DNA of 8,654 nt, taken from Deltaproteobacteria bacterium (GTDB lineage Bacteria > Desulfobacterota > BSN033 > UBA1163). Made by a program: the position numbers and the translations under genes. A model generated the notes under the pieces. It ran no database searches and had not been told where the DNA came from. It was given only the letters and a program-made list of their open reading frames with translations. Where the stretch lies: NCBI GenBank assembly GCA_016875255.1, contig VGRU01000155.1:1-8654 (forward strand), given 5' to 3'. Every line of letters starts with the position of its first letter. Within the stretch, counting starts at the first letter, position 1. Shown in pieces: positions 1 through 6,081 of the stretch.

Positions 1-50
1 GATACCAGAATAAACAGACTCTTTGGTTGAACTCCCTTGATTGCCTGATG

Positions 51-98
51 TCCGGATATCCTGCATCCTGATACCCTGATACTCTGATATCCTATATT
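51..98. repeat. 8-bp-period tandem micro-repeat downstream of rmlB
   Basis: The 100 bases after the rmlB stop hold degenerate 8-bp units. CTGATA recurs exactly 8 bases apart at 68-73, 76-81 and 84-89, with poorer units on either side (TCCGGATA at 51-58, TCCTATAT at 90-97). Another CCTGATAC occurs at 109-116, inside the last codons of rmlB. I see no gene and no terminator-like hairpin with a U-run in positions 1-100, so transcription may continue past the left edge. The function of the repeat is unknown. Confidence 0.6.
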
Positions 99-100
99 TC

Positions 101-1117
101 TTACCGATCCTGATACATCCGTTTGTAGTAGTCCAGATACTCCCCTGTCTTGATCTTTTTCCACCATTCCCGGTGGGTTTGATACCATTCAACCGTCTGA
201 TCGATCCCTTCTTCAAAAGAGACCGTGGGCGTCCACCCCAGTTCCCTCTCGATCTTGGAAAAATCAATGGCATACCGCCGGTCGTGACCGGGACGGTCTA
301 CAACAAATCGGATCAGAGAATGGGGTTTTCCCAGTCGATCCAGGATGCTCTTCGCCACATAGAGATTGGTCCTCTCACTTCCACCCCCTATGTTGTAAAC
401 CTCGCCCTCCTTGCCCTGTTGGAGAACCCTGTCCAGAGCCCTGCAATGATCTTCTACATAGATCCAGTCCCGGATATACATCCCGTCCCCATACATGGGA
501 AGCTCCTTATCTTCCATGGCATTGGAAACCATTAGCGGAACCAATTTTTCGGGAAACTGGTAGGGACCATAATTATTCGAACATCGCGTGATGACGGCAG
601 GAAGGCCATAAGTATGGCAATAGGCCCGGACCATTAAATCCGCCGCTGTCTTGCTCGCTGAATAGGGGCTGTTGGGAGCCAGAGGGGTTTCTTCGGTAAA
701 GGCGCCGGTCTCTCCCAGGGAGCCATAGACCTCATCGGTAGAGATATGAAGAAAACGGATCTTCTGTCCGGGGGAAACCTTTCTTATCGCCTCCAGCAGG
801 GCAAAAGTCCCGAAGATGTTCGTCCTCATAAAGGCGCCCGGATTTTCGATGGAGCGGTCCACATGCGATTCTGCCGCAAAGTTGACAATGGCATCCACCC
901 CTTTCCGGATCAGCTCCTCCATGCGTGCCGCATCGGCAATATCTCCCCGGATGAAATGGTAACGAGAAAAATGGGAGAGGTCGGAAAGGTTTTCGAGGTT
1001 TCCGGCATAGGTTAGTTTATCGACATTGATGATCGAGACCTCAGGATAGTTCTTCAAATAATATCGAACGAAATTGCTGCCGATAAATCCACATCCGCCT
1101 GTCACCAGTAGTCTCAT
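101..1117 (-). CDS. rmlB: dTDP-glucose 4,6-dehydratase RmlB
   Basis: This cytoplasmic NAD-dependent enzyme of the extended short-chain dehydrogenase family converts dTDP-glucose to dTDP-4-keto-6-deoxyglucose, the branch point to dTDP-rhamnose and other deoxysugars. Numbering from the chosen start, the protein is 338 aa, a normal family length. The Rossmann glycine motif TGGCGFIG is at 6-13, the dehydratase active-site triplet T-D-E lies within STDEVYG at 126-132, and the catalytic YxxxK is Y152-SAS-K156. A CSNNYGP segment follows at 179-185, and RPGHDRRYAID lies near residue 280. The frame stays open upstream to an ATG at 1187-1189, but those 24 extra residues precede the Rossmann strand, are encoded by repeat DNA and lack a Shine-Dalgarno sequence, so the ATG at 1115-1117 is preferred. 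It has only a weak site (GGGAC). It is the last gene of the rmlA-rmlC-rmlB group and lies 90 bases after the rmlC-like gene. Confidence 0.95.
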   Translation of the reverse strand: MRLLVTGGCGFIGSNFVRYYLKNYPEVSIINVDKLTYAGNLENLSDLSHFSRYHFIRGDIADAARMEELIRKGVDAIVNFAAESHVDRSIENPGAFMRTNIFGTFALLEAIRKVSPGQKIRFLHISTDEVYGSLGETGAFTEETPLAPNSPYSASKTAADLMVRAYCHTYGLPAVITRCSNNYGPYQFPEKLVPLMVSNAMEDKELPMYGDGMYIRDWIYVEDHCRALDRVLQQGKEGEVYNIGGGSERTNLYVAKSILDRLGKPHSLIRFVVDRPGHDRRYAIDFSKIERELGWTPTVSFEEGIDQTVEWYQTHREWWKKIKTGEYLDYYKRMYQDR

Positions 1118-1135
1118 ATTAAGTCCCGTTTTACA

Positions 1136-1196
1136 TTGTAGATTGCAGATCGCAGATCGAAGATTTAAATCTATAACCTCCTTATGCAATCTGCAA
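1136..1196. repeat. 7-bp-period repeat with inverted arms between rmlC-like gene and rmlB
   Basis: Units GATTGCA, GATCGCA, GATCGAA and GATTTAA follow at 7-base steps from 1141 to 1168. The outer arms 1136-1147 and 1185-1196 are inverted copies that match at 11 of 12 positions, so the transcript could fold into a long imperfect hairpin in the rmlB leader. The repeat resembles the one at 1687-1749 in period and base content. It does not look coding, although the rmlB frame happens to stay open through it. Confidence 0.6.
1176..1183 (-). promoter_or_regulatory. Orphan Shine-Dalgarno-like AAGGAGGT, 58 bases before rmlB
   Basis: On the minus strand these bases read AAGGAGGT, an excellent anti-16S match. 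No ATG, GTG or TTG follows within normal spacing; the rmlB ATG is 58 bases further on, across the 7-bp repeat. Either it is chance, or it is the original rmlB ribosome-binding site pushed away by repeat growth or insertion. Confidence 0.4.
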
Positions 1197-1207
1197 TTTC
1201 AATTGAG

Positions 1208-1663
1208 TTAGCCATCTTTCCTCGACCAATCATAGGGAATATCCTTGCCGTAGGGAGGAAGACGGTATTCATCCGGCGCGCTGTAAGCATAAACTTCCGT
1301 CGGAATGTTGATGATGATCGCCTCTTCCTCGCTGACGCACTTCCATCCATGATAGATCATATTGGGCACCTGGACCAGCATCGGGTTATGGATTCCGATG
1401 TAAAATTCATTGATCTCACCCTGGGTGGGTGACTTCTCCCTTGGATCGTAAAGGACGAGTTTGATCATCCCCTGGACCGAGACAATGTTGTCGGTCTGGA
1501 TTTTGTGATAGTGCCATGCCTTCACCACCTGCGGGTAGGTCGTCGTCACGTAGGCCTGGCCGAATTTCAAGAAGAGATCGTCATCCGCCCGGAGGATCTC
1601 CATCACCCTCCCCCGCTCATCCGGAATCACCTTCAATAATTTCGTTCTCACGCCGTGGATCAT
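1208..1663 (-). CDS. RmlC-like cupin, dTDP-4-dehydrorhamnose 3,5-epimerase family
   Basis: A 151-aa cytoplasmic cupin of the dTDP-4-dehydrorhamnose 3,5-epimerase family, which acts on the RmlB product. Family marks are DERGR at 15-19, KAWHYHK at 48-54 in place of the usual LRGLHxQ, DPREKSPTxGE at 73-83, and P100-NMIY-HGW in place of the usual PxGxAHGF. It is about 30 residues shorter than enterobacterial RmlC. The usual catalytic lysine (the GKLV motif after the active-site histidine) aligns with asparagine (TDNIV, 57-61), so the exact reaction is uncertain. The HxHK motif recalls dTDP-sugar ketoisomerases of the FdtA type, but the rest follows RmlC. The ATG at 1661-1663 is preferred because a purine-rich GGGGGGAAG lies just upstream; an in-frame ATG at 1676-1678 would add five residues. 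Its place between rmlA and rmlB supports a nucleotide-sugar role. Confidence 0.88.
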   Translation of the reverse strand: MIHGVRTKLLKVIPDERGRVMEILRADDDLFLKFGQAYVTTTYPQVVKAWHYHKIQTDNIVSVQGMIKLVLYDPREKSPTQGEINEFYIGIHNPMLVQVPNMIYHGWKCVSEEEAIIINIPTEVYAYSAPDEYRLPPYGKDIPYDWSRKDG

Positions 1664-1686
1664 CGCTTCCCCCCCCATTTGAACCC

Positions 1687-1749
1687 AATTTCAGATTTCA
1701 AATTTAAGATTTCAGATTTATTTCAATTTGCAATCTGGAATCTGAAATT
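1687..1749. repeat. 7-bp-period repeat with inverted arms between rmlA and the rmlC-like gene
   Basis: CAGATTT, CAAATTT, AAGATTT and CAGATTT follow at exact 7-base steps from 1692 to 1719. The arm AATTTCAGATT at 1687-1697 has a perfect 11-bp inverted copy, AATCTGAAATT, at 1739-1749. The segment is much richer in A and T than the flanking genes. It fills the 96-base rmlA to rmlC gap, with no separate gene and no obvious terminator. Confidence 0.65.
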
Positions 1750-1759
1750 TAAAATTTTT

Positions 1760-2488
1760 TTATAGGTTATTCGCTCCAGTCTGAGCCACTAACTGATTAG
1801 CCCGAAGCAGAGATTCGAAGGTTCCTGCATCCGTCCACCACCCATCCAAAATACCATAGGTCATCGTCCCTTTTCCAATATATCGATTATTCACATCGGT
1901 AATCTCCAGCTCTCCCCGGTCAGAAGGTTTCAGGGACTTGATGAAATCAAAGACTGTGGAATCATAAAAATAGATTCCGATCACCGCATATTTTGATTTT
2001 GGCTGTTTGGGCTTTTCCTCGATCCCGACAATCCTGTCTCCTTTCAACTCCGCAACGCCGAACCGATGCGGGTCAGGAACCTCTTTGAGGAGAATCTTCG
2101 CCCCCTCCTTCTGTCTTCGGAAAGCCTCTGCCGCACTTCGAATATTCCTCTCGATGATATTATCTCCCAACACAACGCAGACTCCATCTCCGGCGGCAAA
2201 AAATTCTGCAAGGCCGAGGGCCTCGGCAATCCCCCCCTCTCCCTGTTGATAGGTGTAGTTGATATGCTTCAGCCCGAACTCCTTTCCGTTTCCGAGCAGC
2301 CTCAGAAAATCACCGGCATTATTTCCACCGGTGACGATCAGGATGTCATCAATGCCCGCATTGATCAGGGTCTGGATTGGGTAATAGATCATCGGTTTAT
2401 CATAGACCGGAAGCAAATGTTTATTCGTAACCTTTGTCAATGGATAGAGCCGCGTTCCCAACCCCCCTGCCAAAATCACTCCCTTCAT
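1760..2488 (-). CDS. rmlA: Glucose-1-phosphate thymidylyltransferase RmlA (short form)
   Basis: This enzyme joins dTTP and glucose-1-phosphate to give dTDP-glucose and pyrophosphate, the first step of the dTDP-deoxysugar pathway, in the cytoplasm. The nucleotidyltransferase signature GGLGTRLYPLT is at 8-18, followed by NKHLLPVYDKPMIYY at 22-36. The metal/nucleotide motif LGDN is at 107-110, EEKP at 157-160, RGELEITDVN at 191-200 and WWTDAGT at 217-223. At 242 aa it is about 50 residues shorter than the well-studied 290-aa RmlA proteins; it stops soon after the catalytic core and so lacks their helical C-terminal segment. It starts at ATG 2486-2488 behind a strong AGGAGG (2494-2499) at 5-base spacing. 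Only 28 bases separate it from the lptD stop and no terminator lies between, so cotranscription is likely. Confidence 0.95.
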   Translation of the reverse strand: MKGVILAGGLGTRLYPLTKVTNKHLLPVYDKPMIYYPIQTLINAGIDDILIVTGGNNAGDFLRLLGNGKEFGLKHINYTYQQGEGGIAEALGLAEFFAAGDGVCVVLGDNIIERNIRSAAEAFRRQKEGAKILLKEVPDPHRFGVAELKGDRIVGIEEKPKQPKSKYAVIGIYFYDSTVFDFIKSLKPSDRGELEITDVNNRYIGKGTMTYGILDGWWTDAGTFESLLRANQLVAQTGANNL

Positions 2489-2516
2489 TACTCCCTCCTT
2501 TTTATCCGCCCGTTCT

Positions 2517-4670
2517 TTACAAACCCATATAAAAAGGCTTCTTCCCCAATGAACCCAGGCCTAACAGATTGAGATAGACCTGGAACTTCAACTCCTTTTT
2601 CTGGACCCCATCAGGAGATCTACCCTTATCCTCGACCGTCAGTCCTAATGTCCAGCACTGCGCCTGATACTCCGCCCCATAGATATTCTCTACCTTCCAG
2701 TGATCTTTTAAATTATAGCGCGTTGAGCCATAGAGATAGAGAGGAGGGATCGTCTTGACCCGGGCGCCCGCATTGATCTCTTTAATGTTGCGCTGGGCAT
2801 ATCGGTATTGAACCTGAAGCGCATCATCTCGCTTATCCTTGATGTTGATGGAGGCATTCCCAACCTCCAGATTTCCATGATAGGGGCTGAACTCTCCGTC
2901 TAATTTTGCAGAAAGGTAAGGGCTGACATTCCACCAGAGTTCTCCCTGGATATTGGAAAAGTATCTCCCCTTGCCCTTTGAATCCCGCGTGAAGGGGTCT
3001 CCGAGACTATAGGACTGGAAGACCTTCAGCTTTGCGTATTCCGAAGGTCCGGAGCTCACCCCTTCCTTCTCAGGTTTTCCCACAAGCCTTTGGGTGAAGC
3101 CATAAGTGATCTGACTCGAATACGGGATTCGATCCAGATCGTCGAAGACGGGATGTTCTTTCTGGTTAACCCTCGGGCTATAATGATAGCCGATCATGGG
3201 TTCGATGGTATGCATCCATTTCGCCATCTTATGAAATCCGAACATTTTCGAAACTGCCCCCGGATTGTAAACCCGGTAAAATTCGGTGGAGACCTCCGTG
3301 TTGGCCACAACCGTCTCCCGCGACTCCCATCCTTTATATTGCCGGGCCGGATCATCAAGAGACTTATACAGGGTTTCTCTTGGCCCCACACTCGATTCCA
3401 CCTTCACGACATTGAAGAGCCTCACTGGATAGGAAAGTCTTGGGAAGAAGTCTCCCCGGTGCGCTTCCACCCCCTTCTCTCGCCAGAAATAAGTGTAAGA
3501 AGCGCCGCCATCGAAGAAGAGCGGCGTATTGAAAAGGGATTGGGGGTGGGCAGAAAAACTTATTTGCGGCAGCCTCTGAACCGTCTCATCATTGCTCTTT
3601 TTGGTGAGATCCTGAAAGACGGAGGCCTCTGTCAGGAAACTGAACCGGTCCCAGTTTTTGCCTCCAAAGATGGTGGACCTTAACTGTCCCCTGCTCCTTG
3701 AGTCGATCTTCGCCTCTCTCGGAAGGTCTTCGTCAAAATCGCGGTGGTAGTGGATGTCGCTCACGCGATTGATATTGGCCTTTAAATAAAAATCGTGTGG
3801 AAATTTTTGTTGATGCTGGACGAGGAAGGCATAACGATTTTTATTAAAAACCTGATCATCGATGAAATGGAAGCTGGCCTGTCCCCTTGTCTCCGGAGTA
3901 AAGGCATAGCGGTATTCCAAGCCTTCTTTAAAACCCCTCTTCCCTAAATAATCGAGATAAAGAGTGGCATCCATGTCTTTCGCAATGGCCCAGAAGAAGG
4001 CGTTCTTAATCTCGGGGCCATACTTTTTCGAATACCCCACCCGGGGGAGGAGAAAGCCTGTCTGCCTCTCTCTTTTTACAGGAAAGATCCCCCAGGGAAG
4101 ATAGAAGGATGGAATGCCTTCGAGATAAAAGGTCGGACCCTTGGCAATCCCGTATCCTTCGACCGTGACCTCCAATTCTTTGACCGTAAATTTCCACGGA
4201 GGCCGCGCCGCATCGCAGGTGGTGAAAGAACCCTCCCGGATTCGATACCGGTTCTCTCCTAATTTCTCGCCCTCCTTGCTTGTGATATGAAAATTCTGAT
4301 CCTTGAGAAAGAGCCTGGCCTGGTAGATCTTCCCCAGCCGGGTATCGATGTTGATTTCCAATCGTTCGCACTCGAGAACATCCTCTCCTTCCCTGAGCAC
4401 AATATTCCCCCAGGCCACGAGATCCTTCGTCGCCATATTCAGTTGAGCATGATCTCCCTTAAGAAAGAGATCTCCTCTTTTTACTTCCACTCTTCCGTGG
4501 GCCTCATAAACCTGACTGTCCCGTTCATAGGAGAGCTCATCCGCCTCAATCTCCACAGCCCCTTCCCCCTTCTCCACTTTCACATCGGTGATCTTTCCAT
4601 CAGAGAGAGGGGGATGAAAGAGGGTCAGAAGGATGGAGAAAGAGCTCAGGACGAACCAGCGATATCTCAT
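2517..4670 (-). CDS. lptD: LPS-assembly outer-membrane protein LptD
   Basis: LptD is the outer-membrane beta-barrel that, with lipoprotein LptE, inserts lipopolysaccharide into the outer leaflet. The 717-aa product starts with a signal peptide (R2 and R4, hydrophobic 5-18, cleavage somewhere near 22-25, no lipobox cysteine). An LptA/OstA-like periplasmic domain follows, roughly 35-150, rich in short beta strands such as IEADELSYERD and YEAHGRVEV. The LptD barrel fills the rest, from GPTFYLEGIPSFYLPW near 178 onward. The only cysteines are C101, C152 (FTTCDAARPPW) and C672 (AQCW). C152 and C672 match the E. coli positions C173 and C725, one of its two long-range disulfides; the CC doublet is reduced to one cysteine. 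The start ATG overlaps the folC stop as ATGA, with GGGGAGGATT just upstream, implying translational coupling. It is somewhat shorter than E. coli LptD (about 780 aa). Confidence 0.95.
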   Translation of the reverse strand: MRYRWFVLSSFSILLTLFHPPLSDGKITDVKVEKGEGAVEIEADELSYERDSQVYEAHGRVEVKRGDLFLKGDHAQLNMATKDLVAWGNIVLREGEDVLECERLEINIDTRLGKIYQARLFLKDQNFHITSKEGEKLGENRYRIREGSFTTCDAARPPWKFTVKELEVTVEGYGIAKGPTFYLEGIPSFYLPWGIFPVKRERQTGFLLPRVGYSKKYGPEIKNAFFWAIAKDMDATLYLDYLGKRGFKEGLEYRYAFTPETRGQASFHFIDDQVFNKNRYAFLVQHQQKFPHDFYLKANINRVSDIHYHRDFDEDLPREAKIDSRSRGQLRSTIFGGKNWDRFSFLTEASVFQDLTKKSNDETVQRLPQISFSAHPQSLFNTPLFFDGGASYTYFWREKGVEAHRGDFFPRLSYPVRLFNVVKVESSVGPRETLYKSLDDPARQYKGWESRETVVANTEVSTEFYRVYNPGAVSKMFGFHKMAKWMHTIEPMIGYHYSPRVNQKEHPVFDDLDRIPYSSQITYGFTQRLVGKPEKEGVSSGPSEYAKLKVFQSYSLGDPFTRDSKGKGRYFSNIQGELWWNVSPYLSAKLDGEFSPYHGNLEVGNASINIKDKRDDALQVQYRYAQRNIKEINAGARVKTIPPLYLYGSTRYNLKDHWKVENIYGAEYQAQCWTLGLTVEDKGRSPDGVQKKELKFQVYLNLLGLGSLGKKPFYMGL

Positions 4671-5959
4671 AATCCTCCCCTGGGAAGAAAGTAGGATCTG
4701 GCTTCTCCAACCGTATAGAGCGATCCGGTAATACAGAAGATATCTTGTTCGCCTGTGAGAGCAAGACCCCTGTCAATCGCCTTCCTGAAATCTTCAATAA
4801 CCTCTGCCTTTTTCCCATTCCGTCCCAGGGCCTTCCTGAGCGAATCAGGAGAGGCGGCGCGGTCCGTGCCAGGCCGCGTAAGAACGATGTGATCTGCAAG
4901 CGGAGACAGACAGTGAAGAATGGAATGGACATCCTTGTCTTTCATGATTCCAATCAGAAGGACGAGATGGCGATATTGAAAACCCTCCTTTAGAGACTCT
5001 CTCAAAGAGAGAGCTCCTTCGAGATTATGGGCGCCATCGAGAATAACTCGAGGGGAGGAGCTTACCATTTCCAATCTTCCGGGCCATTCAACCGCCTTCA
5101 ACCCTTCGACGATGGCGTCGTTCGAAACGCGATATCCCAGATCATCCAGGATTTCCATGGCTCCGAGGGCGGTGGTGGCATTGATCATCTGATGCGATCC
5201 GCGGAGGTTAAGAGAAAGGTCCCACAGTTTTCGATGGAGGCCTTCGTAATGAAAACTCCTCTCCCCTCCTGGAACATAACGGAAATCCTTCCCAACCCTA
5301 AAAAAGAGCGCCTTCTTCTCGCGGCATATTTTTGAAAAGAGGCGGAGCACCGTCGGCTGGGTGGCGGCTGTGATGAGTGGGCGGCTCTCTTTGATGATCC
5401 CTGCCTTTTCTCTCGCAATCCTCATGATGCCCTTGCCAAGAACATCTTCATGATCTTTGCCAATATTCGTGATGATGGAGATAAGAGGATCGACCACATT
5501 GGTCGAATCGAGCCTTCCACCCAGACCCACCTCCAGGATGGCCAGATCGACCATCTTCTGTTTGAAGTAAAGGAAAACCATTGCAGTGGTAAAATCGAAG
5601 AAGGTGAAGGGAGGGGCGACACCAGCCTTCTCAATCTTCTCCCGCATCCACTCCGTCAGTTCTGCCACTTCCTCTTTCTCGATCTCCTTTTCATTCACCA
5701 TCATTCGTTCCGTGAACCGGATGAGATGGGGAGACGTATAGAGGCCAACCCCGTAACCCTCTTTTCGCAAGATCGAAGCAACCATGGCCGCAGTGCTACC
5801 TTTTCCGTTCGTCCCTCCTATATGGATGGCCTGAATGTCCCGATGCGGATTTCCAACGGCCTCGAGAATCTCCTCGATCTTCGTCAACCCGAAAATCATT
5901 CCGAACTTTTCAAGACCATAGAGATAGTCGAGCGATCGTTGGTAGCCATTCTTATTCAT
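4667..5959 (-). CDS. folC: Bifunctional folylpolyglutamate synthase/dihydrofolate synthase FolC
   Basis: This cytoplasmic ATP-dependent Mur-ligase-type enzyme adds glutamate to dihydropteroate to make dihydrofolate, and further glutamates to reduced folates. In the 430-aa product the P-loop GTNGKGS is at 49-55, YTSPHL at 74-79 and EVGLGGRLDSTN at 143-154. The probable carbamylated lysine is K185 in REKAGIIK. WPGRLE is at 292-297 and DGAHN at 308-312, so both the ATPase domain and the C-terminal domain are complete. The length is typical. The start is ATG 5957-5959 with AAAGGAA upstream at a rather long spacing. It lies 122 bases after accD, a conserved pairing in many proteobacteria, and its TGA overlaps the lptD ATG. 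Whether it has both activities or only one cannot be told from the sequence. Confidence 0.94.
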   Translation of the reverse strand: MNKNGYQRSLDYLYGLEKFGMIFGLTKIEEILEAVGNPHRDIQAIHIGGTNGKGSTAAMVASILRKEGYGVGLYTSPHLIRFTERMMVNEKEIEKEEVAELTEWMREKIEKAGVAPPFTFFDFTTAMVFLYFKQKMVDLAILEVGLGGRLDSTNVVDPLISIITNIGKDHEDVLGKGIMRIAREKAGIIKESRPLITAATQPTVLRLFSKICREKKALFFRVGKDFRYVPGGERSFHYEGLHRKLWDLSLNLRGSHQMINATTALGAMEILDDLGYRVSNDAIVEGLKAVEWPGRLEMVSSSPRVILDGAHNLEGALSLRESLKEGFQYRHLVLLIGIMKDKDVHSILHCLSPLADHIVLTRPGTDRAASPDSLRKALGRNGKKAEVIEDFRKAIDRGLALTGEQDIFCITGSLYTVGEARSYFLPRGGL

Positions 5960-5976
5960 TTCTAATCTATTCCTTT

Positions 5977-6081
5977 ACCCCGTTAGAAAACCCCACATCC
6001 CATGGCCGAGCCTAATCGGCGCGGCGTTGAAAACTCTGCGTGAGCTATTTCGTTAGAAAGACTAAAGCTTTCTAACGGGGT
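5977..6081. repeat. 105-bp palindromic element with 13-bp terminal inverted repeats
   Basis: The ends are perfect inverted copies: ACCCCGTTAGAAA at 5977-5989 and TTTCTAACGGGGT at 6069-6081. A third copy of the core, CGTTAGAAAG at 6051-6060, pairs with 6068-6077 as a 10-bp perfect stem with a 7-base loop (ACTAAAG). A smaller hairpin, GCCGA/TCGGC, is at 6005-6020. The element fills almost the whole accD-folC gap and begins directly at the accD stop codon. It looks like a REP- or MITE-type non-coding unit. No transposase is nearby and no clear target duplication is visible. Confidence 0.65.
6051..6077 (-). other. Stem-loop just after the accD stop codon
   Basis: In the accD-folC transcript the stem is CGTTAGAAAG and CTTTCTAACG around loop CTTTAGT, a perfect 10-bp hairpin starting about 5 bases after the accD stop. 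No U-run follows on this strand, so it is more likely an mRNA-stabilising or processing hairpin than a full terminator. This is inference from structure only. Confidence 0.5.

Noticed and set aside
1115..1189. Extended RmlB N-terminus from ATG 1189
   Set aside because: The extra 24 residues come from the 7-bp repeat and precede the Rossmann fold, and there is no ribosome-binding site.
1..1800. CRISPR array from the short repeats around the rml genes
   Set aside because: Units are only 7-8 bases in tandem, without unique spacers, and no cas gene is present.
2066..2572. Plus-strand open frame (168 codons) across rmlA and the lptD end
   Set aside because: It is antisense to two genes and crosses their junction, with no domain seen.
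3090..3683. Long plus-strand open frame (197 codons) opposite lptD
   Set aside because: It is fully antisense to a clear LptD reading frame, has no recognisable domain, and lacks its own regulatory context. It is a shadow of the lptD codon pattern.
5450..5965. Plus-strand open frame (171 codons) opposite folC
   Set aside because: It is antisense to the conserved FolC ATPase domain and has no family features.
6051..6077. Rho-independent terminator after accD
   Set aside because: The stem is perfect but AAATAG, not a U-run, follows in the minus-strand transcript.
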